NCBI GenBank assembly: GCA_023055355.1
Contig: JALJCS010000024.1
Span: 9,067,501-9,131,500, forward strand
Reading direction: 5' to 3'
Length of the DNA stretch: 64,000 bases
From: Agelaius tricolor
Taxonomy: Eukaryota > Chordata > Aves > Passeriformes > Icteridae
Below are positions 39,683-52,611 of the stretch, piece by piece. Each line of letters starts with the position of its first letter. Position 1 is the stretch's first letter. The position numbers were made by a program, and so were the translations under genes. The notes under the pieces were generated by a model. That model was not told the origin of the DNA. It searched no databases and worked only from the letters and a program-made list of their open reading frames with translations.

Positions 39683-39700
39683 ATGTTCTGTACAGAACAT
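39683..39700. repeat. Perfect 18-bp palindrome
   Basis: ATGTTCTGTACAGAACAT is its own reverse complement. The half-sites are everted relative to a steroid-receptor element, so I do not call it one. Confidence 0.8.
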
Positions 39701-42270
39701 ACTTTGTCTATAGGCATGGTGCAGGTTCTCATAGATTGTCTGTTTTAAAAAGACTTCACAAAAAAAAGGTCCTATAAAATTCTACCATCAATACCATGTG
39801 TGCTCAGCCAAACCCCCAGAAGCTCATACACTAACAGTGAGGATATATGCCTAGGAAACTACACACAGGGAACACTGCCACTTAATTGGCTCTGCAAGCA
39901 ATCCCTGATGCTGTCACACACACAGAGTGATCCAACTCAATGGTGTCTAGCTTTCCCTATATCTTTTTTCCATGAAAAATTACATTCTGGCACCTCACAC
40001 AATTTTGCCATGAGTTACACAAATTTGTCTAACTTCACTTGAAGTGAAAGGTCTAAAGCAGTTTACTTACATAGACACATTGTAAACAAAACTAGATTGA
40101 AAAGGTGAAAAAACCCCTGTCAATAAACAGCAAATAATGCAATATATAGAAAAATAAAAAAAAATCTGCAGAAGAGAGGGTGGCTCTGGAGGGGGGTGAA
40201 TACTCCCATGCACACTGTGTCCTTCTCTTTCACCAGTGAACTTGCTACACAAGGAGCTGGCAAACCTTTTGCCTAAAGGGAAACCATAACAAGGCATCTG
40301 CCCCAGCCTTTACTGAATTGCAAACCACAGCTTCAGGCACCCTTAACTCCCACACAGTAGATCACCAGTGCCTCTCAGGTTCAGCTGTCTCCAGTGTGCT
40401 GCTAGACTTCAAAACAGGAAAGTTGTTAAGTAAAAAGTCAGCCAAGTGACAAAAGAACCAATATCAATAGACATAATGCAACCAAACCAAGTGAACTGGG
40501 GTCATCTTGCTTACAGCAGCATGGCTTTCCATCCCTGGAGAAACTGGGATGCTCTCAGCCTAACAAGGCACTGATTCCTGTCTCACTCGGGCTCCAGGGG
40601 CATGACAGGAGCAATCTTTTTCTCCCATCAGAGAAGGAGTGGGGAGGAAATGCTGCAACCTTGAAAGGTCTGGATCAGATGGTAACTGAACAAAAGAGAA
40701 AGGATGTCAAGGAAATTATAAATAAATGTTTAAAATGGGTATTCTGGCCAACTGGAGGATTGAACCAACACATTTTTGTACAGTGAGCTGTGTGAAACTG
40801 GTGACTTCAAGACTCAGAGGATCTGTTTTAACAATTTATACTGCAGGTTGCACAGCATTTTCCTTTCTCATGGTGTCTTTGACTCTGCAATATAAAACCA
40901 GATTATATATATAAATAGGCTGACTCACACTGTTCATCTTGTATGAGAAAGAGTCTTATGCAGTTTTGAATTTAAGTTAAACAATTAAAAATAAATACAC
41001 ATTAATTAAATCATACTCTGAGTGGAAAACCCACGAAACTGAATTCTGAATGGGTGGGGCACTCTGTCACCCCAGAAACCCAGCAGACCTCAGGAGGTCT
41101 CCATGCCAGACTCCTGCTCAAGCTGACCAGTGAAAGAACTGCTTTAAAATTATTTTAAAAAGATATTGCAAAAAAAGGTACTAGATCATATAAAGTATCT
41201 TAAATAATGGAAATAACTTCAAGCTACTTGAGTTTACTTCATCAACATCAGACAATGCATGCTGTGATGTAGAACCACATTGCTACTTACTGATCCAAAA
41301 TAGTAATTTCTCTAAAGGTAATGAAATAAACCCTTATTTTGCAGGTTGGGTTGGTTGCATTACCAGCTCAGTAAAAAGCAGATATGTTCAAGGTATTCTG
41401 GGGCAAGGTATCTAGTCTATTATAAATGGCATTCATTAATCACATAACCAAAAAAAAAGAAAAAAAAGAAAACTGAAAAGAATATCTCCTTTTTAGGAAC
41501 ATATTTCAATTATTGAACAAATATTGTGTTCACAGAAAAACAGTTGCCCTTCTATAACAGGCAGTTTTAATGAGTCTATTTCCATAAAAATGCTTGATTT
41601 TCAGCTTCAAACCACTCCAGTGCCCTCCTTCAACTCCCTTGCTAGGCATCTGATTAAAAATAAGTATCATGAAATATATTCGCAGTTTTATTCATTTGAG
41701 TCTTTTTCCAGGACTATTCCCTGATATCACTTTTAGTTGTTTCCCATTAAATACTCTAGGGCTTCCATTGCTGATTAACACACAAACGCACACACCTCAC
41801 ATCCCACACTCCATTTCAAAGAACATGGATTGATTTATGGATTGTGATATGGTCTAATACCACTTAAAAAATCTCCTACTTTCTACTGCAAAGAGAGTAA
41901 AATGAGTCACCTTCACAACAGAGATATTTGCCACTTCCACAGGAGATGGAGGTTTCATTTCTCTACTCCCTGACTTTCAAATTAGCCACTGACAGCTCCA
42001 CAAAGGTAAACACACCCAACCCTACACTCTCACCAAAAACTGCTACATCCCTACAGAGCAGGAGCTCCTAGAGCATGAGCAGAGCAGCCAGCCTCCTCCA
42101 CAGTGTCCTCCTGGGTGACAAACCTCTCCTGCAGGAAGGCTGCTGCATTGGATTCTGTTTGAAAGACATACAGAAAAAACATCAGGACTCACTTCACTTA
42201 AATCATTTGGGGGTTTTAACTTTGTCAGAAGAGCTCCTTGAAGGCCAACCTGCTACACTCCCTTTTTAGC
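39701..42270. other. Intronic sequence, nothing recognised
   Basis: AT-rich unique-looking sequence with an interrupted A-run at about 41451-41470. Confidence 0.5.
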
Positions 42271-42295
42271 AGGGAGGGAGGGAGGGAGAGGGAGA
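42271..42295 (+). repeat. (AGGG)n microsatellite
   Basis: About five AGGG/GGGA units decay into GAGGGAGAAGG. It is a short purine tract that could form a G-rich structure. Confidence 0.85.
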
Positions 42296-45200
42296 AGGTC
42301 TGTCTCTAAGAGCTCTGTGCTGGCCTAAAATCATATTTAAACTCACACCCTGGGAAACGAGGCTCTGGGACAGATCCCCAGCACGTGAGTATCCCTGCAA
42401 TACAAACCAGCTGCTGTGTCACCTCTGCATGGGCTAAACCTGGACGTCTTCCCTGGTTTGGTGGTGCTTTCCATAACAGTAGCTTAAATCCAATTCTTAC
42501 TATTGGCAGAATTTCAAACCCCTTCACACTACATTTGCCTGAGTTTAAACAGCACTGAACCATGCAGTGAAGGTATAGCCAAAATTTCAAGCTCTTCCAG
42601 AAGAACCTCCAATGAACAGCTGATCAGAAATGTAGCAGCAATGTGATACTCCTTTAATTCCTCAAGGAATAACAGGACAGTGCTTTTTCTCAATCATTAC
42701 TATGGTCATTACATATACTGCTGTATTTCAGGACTTAACATTGCTCTGATTCACAAGCAATAAAGGAGGGAACAGAAAGGCAGTGGATCTGCCAGGTCTG
42801 CTCTTGGTCTGGTTTGGTTTCTTTTTGGAAGTGTGCAATTGCTGTCAAGGCAATGAACTGCAGAAGGTGTTCCTTCAGGAAAAACCACATTGGTTTTAGT
42901 CCTTTTATCTCAGCAGAGGTCACCCTGAAAGCTGCATTGGAGAAACAAAACAAAAGCATGTCTGATGTAATGTGTCTGACTACCGAGAAAGAAAAGCCCC
43001 ACAAGCTTGAAACAAAGCCTCCAGCAAAAGATTTCTGTGTGCCCTGTGACACACACAGCCACCAGCAATTTATAACTTAAAAAAAAGAGCTAAGAGAAGG
43101 CTTCAGATAAATTGCATTTTGCTGTAAAACAGACACTTGATTTGCTTGGGGGGGGAAAAAAAAACTACTCTTCTTATTTATAAATTAAAATATGGAGAGG
43201 TTCCTGTCCCACTCCTCTACTAAAGACTAATTTTTGCACATTCCATCTTATTCCCCAGCTCCCAAATGCAATTGTGCAAATGCTTAACCTTAAGCACTGC
43301 ACTGAAGTCGATAGCATCATCCACTTGCTCAGTGCCAAACATGACCAGATTAAACTCCAGCTGCAGCAGAACACAGAAACCAACCTGAAATCCATGTTTT
43401 AGATGAAACTGTGACCAATGCTCTGTAGGGTGAGGGGACAGCTGAGGCTGTTCTAATGTTCATCTTAGAGACACAAAATAACACAGCAGCAGAACAGGGA
43501 AAAGAGCCCAGGATTTGTAGCTTCTCTGTTCCAGACTGAGTCTTTAATTTCTCAGGCCCATATGCCAATGGAGTAGTTTGTTAAGCTGTTTCAGTCCTGA
43601 TCAAGACATTTGAATATGAATCTTTAGATTGTTGCTGAAGCTGCTTGAATTAAGCTTAAAAAGTAGCACAAAAAACACAGAGTAACAAATATGTATTACA
43701 GGTCCCTTAAGCCCAGTCCTTACTGATTTTACAGGACATTTGAAGAGCTGAAACCCGAATTAAAAAGACATGCATGGATTCTATATTAGCAGTATATGTT
43801 TAACAGCTAAAAACTCTCTTAAAAATTTTATTAGTCCAATTTTGAAATTTGCATGACAACACATACTGCAGTGTCTGTGTACAAGCTGTACTGCTACCTG
43901 ACACCAAAACAGGACTTTCTGAGGCAATAAATAACATCATTTCTAGTGAAGATGATGGGAAGAAATGCTGCCATTGGATCATCTCCCTGGAGCTCCTAGA
44001 GCCTCACAATTCTTTCTCCATGGCTTTCTGACATAAGCCTAGAAGAAGGATATGTATTTTCTAAATAATAAAGCTTGGTCTGAGGAGGCAATGGGCAAGG
44101 GGTGTTAAGCAGGACCCTTTCATTAGCCGTGGTTATAAGACAGAACATTATTACTCAATGCAATGATATATCACAGCAACAGTGTACAAGACAGCTTGAA
44201 ATACACAAATATAAAGCAACTTATGCTATTGATGAGGTTAACATTCCTAAGCAAGCAAAGATATTGAAAAGTCAATTTATAGCCATTTCAAAAATATTGT
44301 TGCTCAATAGGCAGGCCAAAACTTTCAATTTAGCACTGCATTTTAGCACAAATGCTTGTTAAAAACCAACTGAATACCAGCAACAGTTATTCCTCTCTTT
44401 TACTGAAAAATCAATTGTTTGCTGTGGGAAAAACATGAGTACATATTTAAATTCCTATTAAAACAAAACAAAAAAAAAGTGCAGAGAATTTTACTTATAA
44501 AAATGTGGACAAATGGGCTATTCCTTGCAAAGATTTATAGATCAGCTAGAGACTGTTGTCACACCAGACTTAAAAAAATTTTACCACAGTACAGAGGCTC
44601 AAGAATACTTTTGTTTGAGCACAGAACTTTTCTAAACATAATGCAGCTCTGCTAACAGCCACCAGCCCTTAAGTGGAAGCCCTTGGAGAGGTATTACCCT
44701 GAAAGCCATTTATCTTTTACTTCAATTTGCAAGCAAACACCAACACAGAGGGCCATTAGAGAACAAGTGCTCTCTGGATGCTGAAAATCAATGGAGGAAA
44801 ATTAAAAATCAACAAAGCTCTCACATACAGCCTCTTAAATGAAATGGCCTGTGATCCAGTCAATCCTAGTTAAGAGGAGAGTAAAATAAAATCTTAATCA
44901 AGGATGAGCTTTAGTGACACTTCTTACGATATTTATATTGTATATGATGTACCTCCAACTATAACCTGTGTCATAAGAATATAATCTGCTAATAAATAAA
45001 GTCATAGTGCATAGAACAATTAAGAAACTATTTTCAACACTCCAGTTCTAATGCCAGACTAAAGGTTGATGCTCCAAGAAGGCTGATGACAAATGAGGTG
45101 GCACAAGAAACATAGCAGAAGTTTTGTACAATATTTCGATAAATGCCCCTTCACTTGCATCCTCAAGAGTAAAAACTCAGCTAATTTACATTTTATCAAA

Positions 45201-46126
45201 CTTGGGTTAGATCCTGTAGCACCACTGGGAGTAACACACTACCTGTGATGCTCTTCCATGTTGCTCACAGCCATGGAGAAATCAAAAAAATAAAGAAGTA
45301 AAAATATTTAAAAGATTTGTTTATGCTGTTTTATCTACTAATCACTATCACCCATGAACCACTCAAACCACTGGTTCTAAGAATATGAATATAAAGATGG
45401 CAAAAGAATTCAATGTCATGTGAATTAATCTCCTGTTACCTTGCAATAAACATGCAACAGCATGAGGTTTGCCAACAAAATAAAAGATCATTCAAGAAGG
45501 CAATTATTAGCCATCCTAATGAGACAATTCCTGTAGAATGCAATAGTTATAGCACAACAAAGTAGTTTTATCCTACACGTACTAAAATAATCTTTACTGG
45601 TTGAATTAATTTTCTCTATTATTTCTGAATAAGGAGAAGGTCAGTGTTTCTACTTTTGGTGATAATTCCATAACATGGCAACCAGAGAGAAGATGAAAGG
45701 ATTTACTTAGATCCTTTCTAATTTCCATTATAAATACAATTTCTGTGTGGAAAGAGGAATTCAGAGGTAAAAAAATAAACAGAAATGAGAGACCTTACAC
45801 CCAAGGCATGTCTCCCCATTTGCTTACAGCCTGTTCAACAAATAGAACCAGTAATTCGAAATTAATGCAAAGGATAGGGTAGGGAACCAAGCACAACAGT
45901 TTTGAGTGAGAACAAGCAAAATGTAAAGATCAGGTCTCCAAGTTCTCTACCCTTTTTGCTGCAATTGCTCCTAGGTGGATGTGCCGTGCATGGCACCATG
46001 GTAAGGATTGATTGGTTTACAACTGTACTAGGTGGACAAGGTGAAGTGATGAAGCTGTTAATTACTCCAGAAGATCAGAACAGTTTGAGCCTTTGATATG
46101 GTGATGGATTTCTCTGTTGATTTATG
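42296..46126. other. Intronic sequence, nothing recognised
   Basis: Unique-looking sequence with no exon or repeat signature that I can name. Confidence 0.5.
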
Positions 46127-46440
46127 TGTCATGGTCCCACCTGAGGCTGAGCGTGCCATCGGTTGTTAGATGTTGTGGAACCACCTCGTGTTTCCAACTT
46201 CAGCCAGACAGATCTGGGCAGAATATGGTTTCTCTTTCCCTGTTCTTTCAGAGAAGAATCAGTGCTTCAGGCTCTTCTGTGAAACTCCTTTTACTCAGCA
46301 CAATGGAATTACAGATCCAACCAAAACACATAACGCCTCTTTTTTTGTTAGGGCTCTTTTACCTCTCTTACCTCTGTTACCTCTTTTGTTGGGGCTGATT
46401 TCATCAGCAGCAAATGAAGTCCCTCCTCTTTGCCTGACCT
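46127..46440 (+). mobile_element. Possible LTR fragment
   Basis: It starts TGTCATGGTCCCACC, close to the TGTCATGGTTTAACC start I associate with passerine ERVL-type LTRs. It is slightly richer in CpG than its surroundings. An internal TTACCTCT motif is repeated about three times near 46358-46385. I could not find a matching CA end or a target duplication, so this is tentative. Confidence 0.3.
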
Positions 46441-46887
46441 GCTAGAAACATACAGACTTTGAAAACCTTTTCACACACCTTTCATCCTGTACAAGGACTG
46501 TTTTTCAAAGGCTTTGCAAGCTGTTGGGTGCAAAAAGCCTTTAATGATTACCATATTTTCCTTGTTTACTAGTGTGAGTCTGCTAAAAATGTGGGCATCA
46601 TTGATGTGTTCTACCAGAAAATACGAACTTGAAAAGTGCCCAAATGGCCACCTATCTTATAATCATGAAGACAGAGGGAATGGCATATCTGAACACAAAC
46701 ACAACAAACTGAAGACTACATAAATCTGCAGAACTGACATTTCAAGATAATTGTTTGGCAGTCAAAGTGTTTTCCAAAATGATAAAAATGAAAATTTGCA
46801 ATTTATTCTTCCAGAATAAAGACAGTTTCCACAGGTGCCTAACTCAGGAAGTCTTAGATGACAGATTCAATAATTTTTAATAGGTAA

Positions 46888-46935
46888 GGGAATAGAAGCT
46901 AAAATACAAACGGGAATAGAAGCTAAAATACAAAC
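46888..46935 (+). repeat. Perfect tandem duplication, 24-bp unit x2
   Basis: GGGAATAGAAGCTAAAATAC plus four more bases at 46888-46911 is repeated without change at 46912-46935. It is a very recent duplication or polymorphism candidate. Confidence 0.95.
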
Positions 46936-47898
46936 TGTACTTTAACTTTTTGTTTTCACTTCTGAGGTTAAAATTTAAAGATACTTGAAATTAGGGTGAC
47001 AAAGAGAATAGCTCAGGACATCTTTCTTTATTGTAAAGCTCAAGAAAATTTGTAAAAAATCACAGGAGATTTTCTCTGATTACAAAAGGCAAAGATAAAA
47101 TGGCAGTTGCCAAAACCTTGACTACATTGCCTGCTTTTCCCTAGCAAGGTTCATTTGATTGCAACTTGACTCATCAGATGTTGCTTTAACACCTCTTGAG
47201 ATGCACAAAGTTGATGTCTATGCTCCCCTGAAGACAAGAACATATTTTTCAAAGCTCTAGGCTGCCAGCCGCACTGCAGTGAAACATATGCTGTCCTGTT
47301 ACTTCAGATAATAAACAGCTTCTCTTTTGTTCAGCAAATCAGCCACAGAAATAAATTATTTTGTCTCCTGAGACTTCTGAAATGAGTGAGGTCTCTGCAA
47401 AAAGGCATCAACTGCATTGTGTTTACTGGGTAATGTACTTCTAACACAGGACTAGATTATTGAAACCAAGGTATGATAATTCAGCTGGCTTCTGTAGGCA
47501 GCAGCTGAGGTAATCAGTGGTGACTCTGCTATTCCCACCAGCAATCCTTGTGGAAAAGCTATAAATACTGCATACCCACCACTACATGTGATGAACAAAC
47601 ATTGACAATAGACCGTATTCTGAAATGGTCAGTAAGCAACCTCATTCCCATAGGAGAACTCCATTTAGGAAGAGATTTTTAGATTGAGAAACTACATCCA
47701 AGTGAAAGTATATCCTGGTGACATTGTTTTAGAAACTTCAAGCACTGACATCAGCCACCAGCTCAGCCCCTTGGGGCACTACTGCTCATATATGAAGAAC
47801 ATTTCACCCAGATAATGGGTTCTTCACACAGAACCAACCTCACAACAACCATCATCACATTTATTTCATTTGGAAGCCACCCATCACCATGGTGCACT
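46936..47898. other. Intronic sequence, nothing recognised
   Basis: Unique-looking sequence without recognisable features. Confidence 0.5.
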
Positions 47899-47952
47899 CA
47901 TTCCCATCATCCAGATCATTAACATCTTCATCAGTGATCTGGATGGGGGGGA

Positions 47953-48022
47953 CCACAAAATCATAGAATACCAGGTTGGCCAGGACCCCTGGAATCATCT
48001 GATCCAACAAATCTTGGCAAAA
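47953..48022 (-). mobile_element. Second CR1 3'-end fragment nested in the first
   Basis: AAATCATAGAATACCAGGTT followed by GGAATCATCTGATCCAAC is the reversed extreme 3' end of a CR1. It interrupts the host CR1 between GGGGGAC and AGAGTGCACTTTCAG, which join naturally when it is removed. Confidence 0.8.
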
Positions 48023-48163
48023 GAGTGCACTTTCAGTAAGTTCACAGATAACACCAAGTTGGGCTGGAATGTTGATCTGCCAGAGGGCTGGAAGGCTCTG
48101 CAGAGTAATCTGGACAGTCTGGATTGATGGGCCAAGGTAACTCTGTGAGGTTTAACACAGTCA

Positions 48164-48218
48164 AAGTGCCAGGTCCTGCCCTCATGACCCCTTCATGGGA
48201 GTCATGTCCCTGGCACTT
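48164..48218. repeat. Inverted repeat at the CR1 deletion junction
   Basis: AAGTGCCAGG at 48164-48173 pairs with CCTGGCACTT at 48209-48218. Inside it, CATGAC at 48183 pairs with GTCATG at 48201. The structure sits where the CR1 coding part ends and its 3' UTR resumes. Confidence 0.75.
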
Positions 48219-48321
48219 GGGGACATGGGTTAGTGGTGGCACTGGCAGCGTTAGGCTTACAATTGGTCTTGATAATCTTAAAGATCTTTTCCAATACAAT
48301 TAATTATGTGATTTTATGGTA

Positions 48322-50985
48322 CCCCAGTGTGAACTGGGGATTCATACCCTCGAGCTTTAGAAAGGGAAGGAGTTTACGTAGAGGTTTGACCAAAATAACA
48401 CCAGGACATTTCTTAAACAAATGAAGGAAATAAGACACTCTGAAAGCAGAGCACCAGTTTGAGGTGATTCTTGACTAAAACTGCATCTGATGTGCAATTT
48501 TTCATCCAAGTACAACTCCCTCAGCTTTCAGTGCTGCAGTTGTTAGCAGTGTCCATGCAAGGCTGCCCAGCCATACAGGCTGAGCTGAATGCTGCTGCTG
48601 CTCCTGGTGTGCCAGGAAAAGCCTCCTCCAGGTCAAGCTGCAACTGGAAGGGTGGGAGGACTAAAAGAGAATTGGGATGAAAATAAGCTGGAATGGAAAG
48701 ATCGAGGAAGAGACTCTAGGGAAACACTTTTTTTGGAGCTTTCACCAAAGGAAAGTGGGGAAAGATGTGCCATTTCCATCAACCCACCACTCCCAGAAGC
48801 TGACTAGAGTCACAAGGAATAAAAGCAAACAGGTCAGAGTGATTCCAGACCTCCCCAGGTTACTATTCCAGTTCTTGCTGTCTGAAAAATCAATACTCAA
48901 AACACATGAAAGGCCAGGTTGCAGCACTGTGCACAGCTAGACAACAAGCCTAGATGAAAGGTCATCAAACTGGAGTACATCTGATTACCATATAACATAC
49001 TACCACAGAGCTGGGCAAGCCTAAATTGAAGGTTTTCTCCTGATGTTTACAATTCCTTAAGAAATTAAAATAAGCTGGAAACTTCAATCATCTTAGTGTG
49101 CAGCAATCAACATATATTTACCAGATTTAAAAGTAAACTGGAAATTTACTGTGCATTCTTACATTATTCCTAATTTTCCTAAGATCTACCAAAAATGCCT
49201 ACAGCCTTGAGAACAGACCTTTTGTAGAGATTTCTGGTAAAAGCCACGGTAGATGTCACTGCCAGTTTACAACAGCTGTAATGCTCTCTGGGATAATTTT
49301 GTTAGCTGAAGCTGCAGGAAGGCAGGAAGGGGGACTCTGGCATTCTGTTACTACATCATTTGCTGATTTTTAAATAAACTTATTTGCTATCATGAACACT
49401 TAGAGACTTAGATTTTGTCTCTTTTTTTCCTGGGTGATATTCTGGACATGGCTTAAATGCTGTGTGCAGGTGACAGAGCAGTGTTAAGGAACAGCAAAGT
49501 GTCCAACCTCAAACACTGACAAGCTGCAGTAGTTCCTTTAGTCAGAGAGCAGACAAGAGAGACGGTAAAAAACCACCACTAACAAAACACAGCGTGCTAT
49601 CAAAATGTTCAAAAGAGATGAATAACTGGCAATTACCTAAATCATGGACCACTGAACACAAGATAGAAAACCAGAGCAGTGTCACCTGCAGACTGTGAGC
49701 ATCAGCCTAATGAATTCGCCTCTTAAGATCTTGGTTTAAAAAAAAAGGGGGGGAAGAGGACAATGCTGCTACTGATGAATCAAAAAAAAAAAAAAAAAAG
49801 AAAAATTTAAAAGCAAAGCAGTATCCCTTATGGCTTGGAAGTAAACTCAGAGTTATAAATATTATGTAAGTCAAAAATTTACCAGCTATCAGAGTAAAAA
49901 ATGCGTAAGGTTGTGACACTTACCAGGCTATTAAAATGTCAAAGCACTTTCAGAAAAAAATAAATTTGGGCCAGAAAATGCTGAAGTAGCAAAGGCAGTG
50001 TTTACAATGCATGTTTTAATTCTGACTAGTTTGCCAAGCCAAATGCTAATTTTAATTAGGAAAATTTATTATTTTTATAAGCAAACCTTGACATCATTTT
50101 AAAGCACTACATTTAAAAGGGTGACAACAAACAAAATATTCCACTTTATCTCATTGGTTTTCCTTATCTTAGAACCATAAACACTTTTCCAAGCATTTTA
50201 ATTTGGAAGTCAACATATATATTTTTTTTTCCAGAACTTTTCAGTCTTGGTAAAAATTTCTGATCTTATCCTAATACAGCCATGTGATAATGGTACTTGA
50301 CCTGGTAAATGGCTTATAGAAGTGTTAATAAAAATTGAATTCTGTGAACTGTGCAGAAACACAGGGGCAATGTTTTCCAACTGAGTATCTAGAATTAAGG
50401 TCCTAGGTGTGAATTGAATTCTCTTCTTCATTTCTGAGTACAACTTTTTAAATATGTAGTTCAAATTGCCTCAAACACTTTAGAAAAGCTTTAAAACTTT
50501 CATTATCTTCATGGAGTAGATTTCTACAAAGTTAAGAAATTTGACTCAGAAGTTACATCATTCATCTTAGACATTTTATCTTAGATAACAGAGCGATGAA
50601 TATTTAATCAAATTATGTGTATTCACCTATTTAATATTTTTTTAAAAACAACATAATGTGTAAAAATCTACTTGATCCCTCTTAAATCTAATTATGATCT
50701 TTCCATTGAAAATACTTCGTAAATTTTAGTCTTTGCAGAACTAATGAACTTTTTTTATTTTTGGTCATCAAAATATACTTTCATATATTTGACTACTGAT
50801 ATTTATGGTATTGATACACCTTCCATAAGCCCAAACTCCCCTGTAAACTGGTAATAATGTATATTATTTAATTAATCTAATATTTTGCTGTGATGAAAAA
50901 GGCTAGTTTTCATGACTAGTCTTCAAGCTGAGAGACTGCCTTAGATGTGTGGCATATTATTAAATTTCTCTAATTTCTTTCCCAT
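48322..50985. other. Intronic sequence with one poly-A run
   Basis: The only definable item is an 18-nt A run at 49782-49799, preceded at 49733-49753 by an A-then-G run. Several open frames at 48470-48940 overlap in different registers and show no protein signature. Confidence 0.55.
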
Positions 50986-51075
50986 GCAAGTAATTTACAT
51001 CTTTCTGTTTCCACATCTGTAAAAGGGAAATCTTATAACCTCTCCGGAATTCCCAAAGTTATTAACAGGAGACGC
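50986..51075 (+). mobile_element. MIR-like SINE remnant
   Basis: GCAAGTAATTTACATCTTTC followed by GTTTCCACATCTGTAAAAGG matches the MIR 3' segment 'GGCAAGTCACTTAACCTC...' and 'GTTTCCTCATCTGTAAAATG' with an 8-base gap. It is the clearest of the MIR-like pieces here. Confidence 0.6.
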
Positions 51076-52309
51076 CAAGTCATCCACGTGCACATAAAAT
51101 TCTGAGATCTTATGGCAGAGTGCAGAACACAAGTGGTTTTAATATGGTCCTGCAATATACCCAGCAATACATTAGTACCTCCTGAATGGAATTTTAGTCC
51201 AGAGCAGACACTTTTATAGACTTTGTCAGCCTAAATCAAGTGAAAAGTTACAGCTGGGCCTTACAATAATATACAGCATGTAAGAGTTTCTGAGGAGCCT
51301 TTGCTTTGCAATCCCAAAGCCCAGCACAAATCCTGTATCCCTGAGACTTACATAGCAAATATGCAAGAAGAACAATATAGAGCCAGATGCAGACTTCCTG
51401 CTCCTGTGCTACAGCACTTTGCAGAGCAGAGCAGCATTTCTGAAATCCTCAGCAGCAGCACCAGGTAAGAGAACCATTGCCTTTCCTGGGGCTCACAGAA
51501 TGAGCAAGGTGTTCAACACTATTATTCTCATGGACAGACTGGAACCTTTAGCCAAACCCCACTAATTTATGCCTGCCAGCACTGCATCCCAAACAAACTG
51601 TAAAAGCATTTAAACATAGAGCGATGCTATCTGTAAAAAAAATTGTTCATGGGTATGGCTAAATTTTAAAAAATCAGGACATGTATTAGCACTAAAAAAA
51701 CTACTCTAGTGCGTTTACTATCTTAAATTGATATGAGATGTTTGATTCTTTCCATGGATCCCAGGCTGATTCCTGTAGTCATAGTTACACTGAAAGCACA
51801 GCTTTTATGCAACTTGCAGTTGTCCGTTTTTGGCACCGATTTTTACAAGATAAACACCCACAATCCCCCAGTGCTACCTGACAAACCTCCATCCCACACT
51901 CTCCCTGCACAGATTCCTGCCTTCTAAAAGAATGAGAGCATCTTAGTCAAATCTGAAAGCCAATTCAAGACCCAGACTGCTAATTTTGTTTAGAGGACTG
52001 AGAATAAAATAACATAGCTATAAATTGTAGATCCCGCAATTGCAGCAAAAATTGATCCTGTTTTATTTGGGGCAAAAAGCTGACTTTTCTCATTTCACTG
52101 AGAATAAAGGTATTACCATCACATTCAAATTATTACCTATGCACTGAACCAGACATGACTCATAAAAGCTAAACAATCTTAAAAAATACAGGAACATATT
52201 TATAACAATTATTTTCAGCATGTTGCAAATCTTAAAATGCTGATGAAAATTGCAGGGGTGTGACAAAAAAATACCTGAGAAATGTGCATTTGTCTTGAAA
52301 TGGGTTCCT
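51076..52309. other. Intronic sequence, nothing recognised
   Basis: Unique-looking sequence. Confidence 0.5.
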
Positions 52310-52611
52310 AAAAATACTTAGCACTTATTTAGGGATCATAGGTGATCTAGAGACTTCAGTATTATGGTCAAGTATATAAATAAGGAAACTAAGCCAGACT
52401 AATTCTGTACTTTGTGTAAAACCTTGCCTTGCAAACTGATCTGAAGGTAGGGTGTCAAACCATGTCATGTCACAGTGGTTTTGCATCAGGCAAATGCAAT
52501 TACAAGGTATGAGGCAATAGGAAGCCAGGCTTCAAGGAGGCTCAGGCTTGCTCAAGGTCATAGAAACTGATGTCAGGTCTCCTGGCTAACAGCTCTCTAA
52601 CTGAACCATCC
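52310..52611 (-). mobile_element. MIR / tRNA-derived SINE remnant
   Basis: On the minus strand it begins GGATGGTTCAGTTAGAGAGC, which resembles a tRNA-like head with A box. It then reads CCAGGAGACCTG and CTATGACCTTGAGCAAG (compare MIR 'GTGTGACCTTGGGCAAG'). Farther on it has CTTAGTTTCCTTATTTATA (compare 'CTCAGTTTCCTCATCTGTA') and ends near GTGCTAAGTATT. About 120 bp in the middle (roughly 52405-52530) does not fit and may be a later insertion, or there may be two separate fragments. Confidence 0.5.

Larger units (their letters stand above)
47899..48321 (+). mobile_element. CR1 LINE fragment with internal deletion
   Basis: The first part is reverse-transcriptase coding, with FISDLDGG, then [17 protein letters not shown] (an N replaces a catalytic D of F-A-D-D) and a stop at 48125-48127. 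Coding similarity ends near 48175. The element resumes only in the 3' UTR with GGGGACATGGGTTAGTGGTG, then TTGGTCTTGATAATCTTAAA and TTTTCCAA, ending near 48321. The C-terminal coding half is therefore deleted. About 70 bp at 47953-48022 is foreign to the element and is listed separately. Confidence 0.88.

Noticed and set aside
39683..39700. Steroid-receptor response element
   Set aside because: A glucocorticoid-type element is AGAACAnnnTGTTCT; here the half-sites are everted with a 4-base spacer.
42735..43080. Overlapping plus and minus open frames
   Set aside because: Neither shows family features; sequence reads as ordinary intron.
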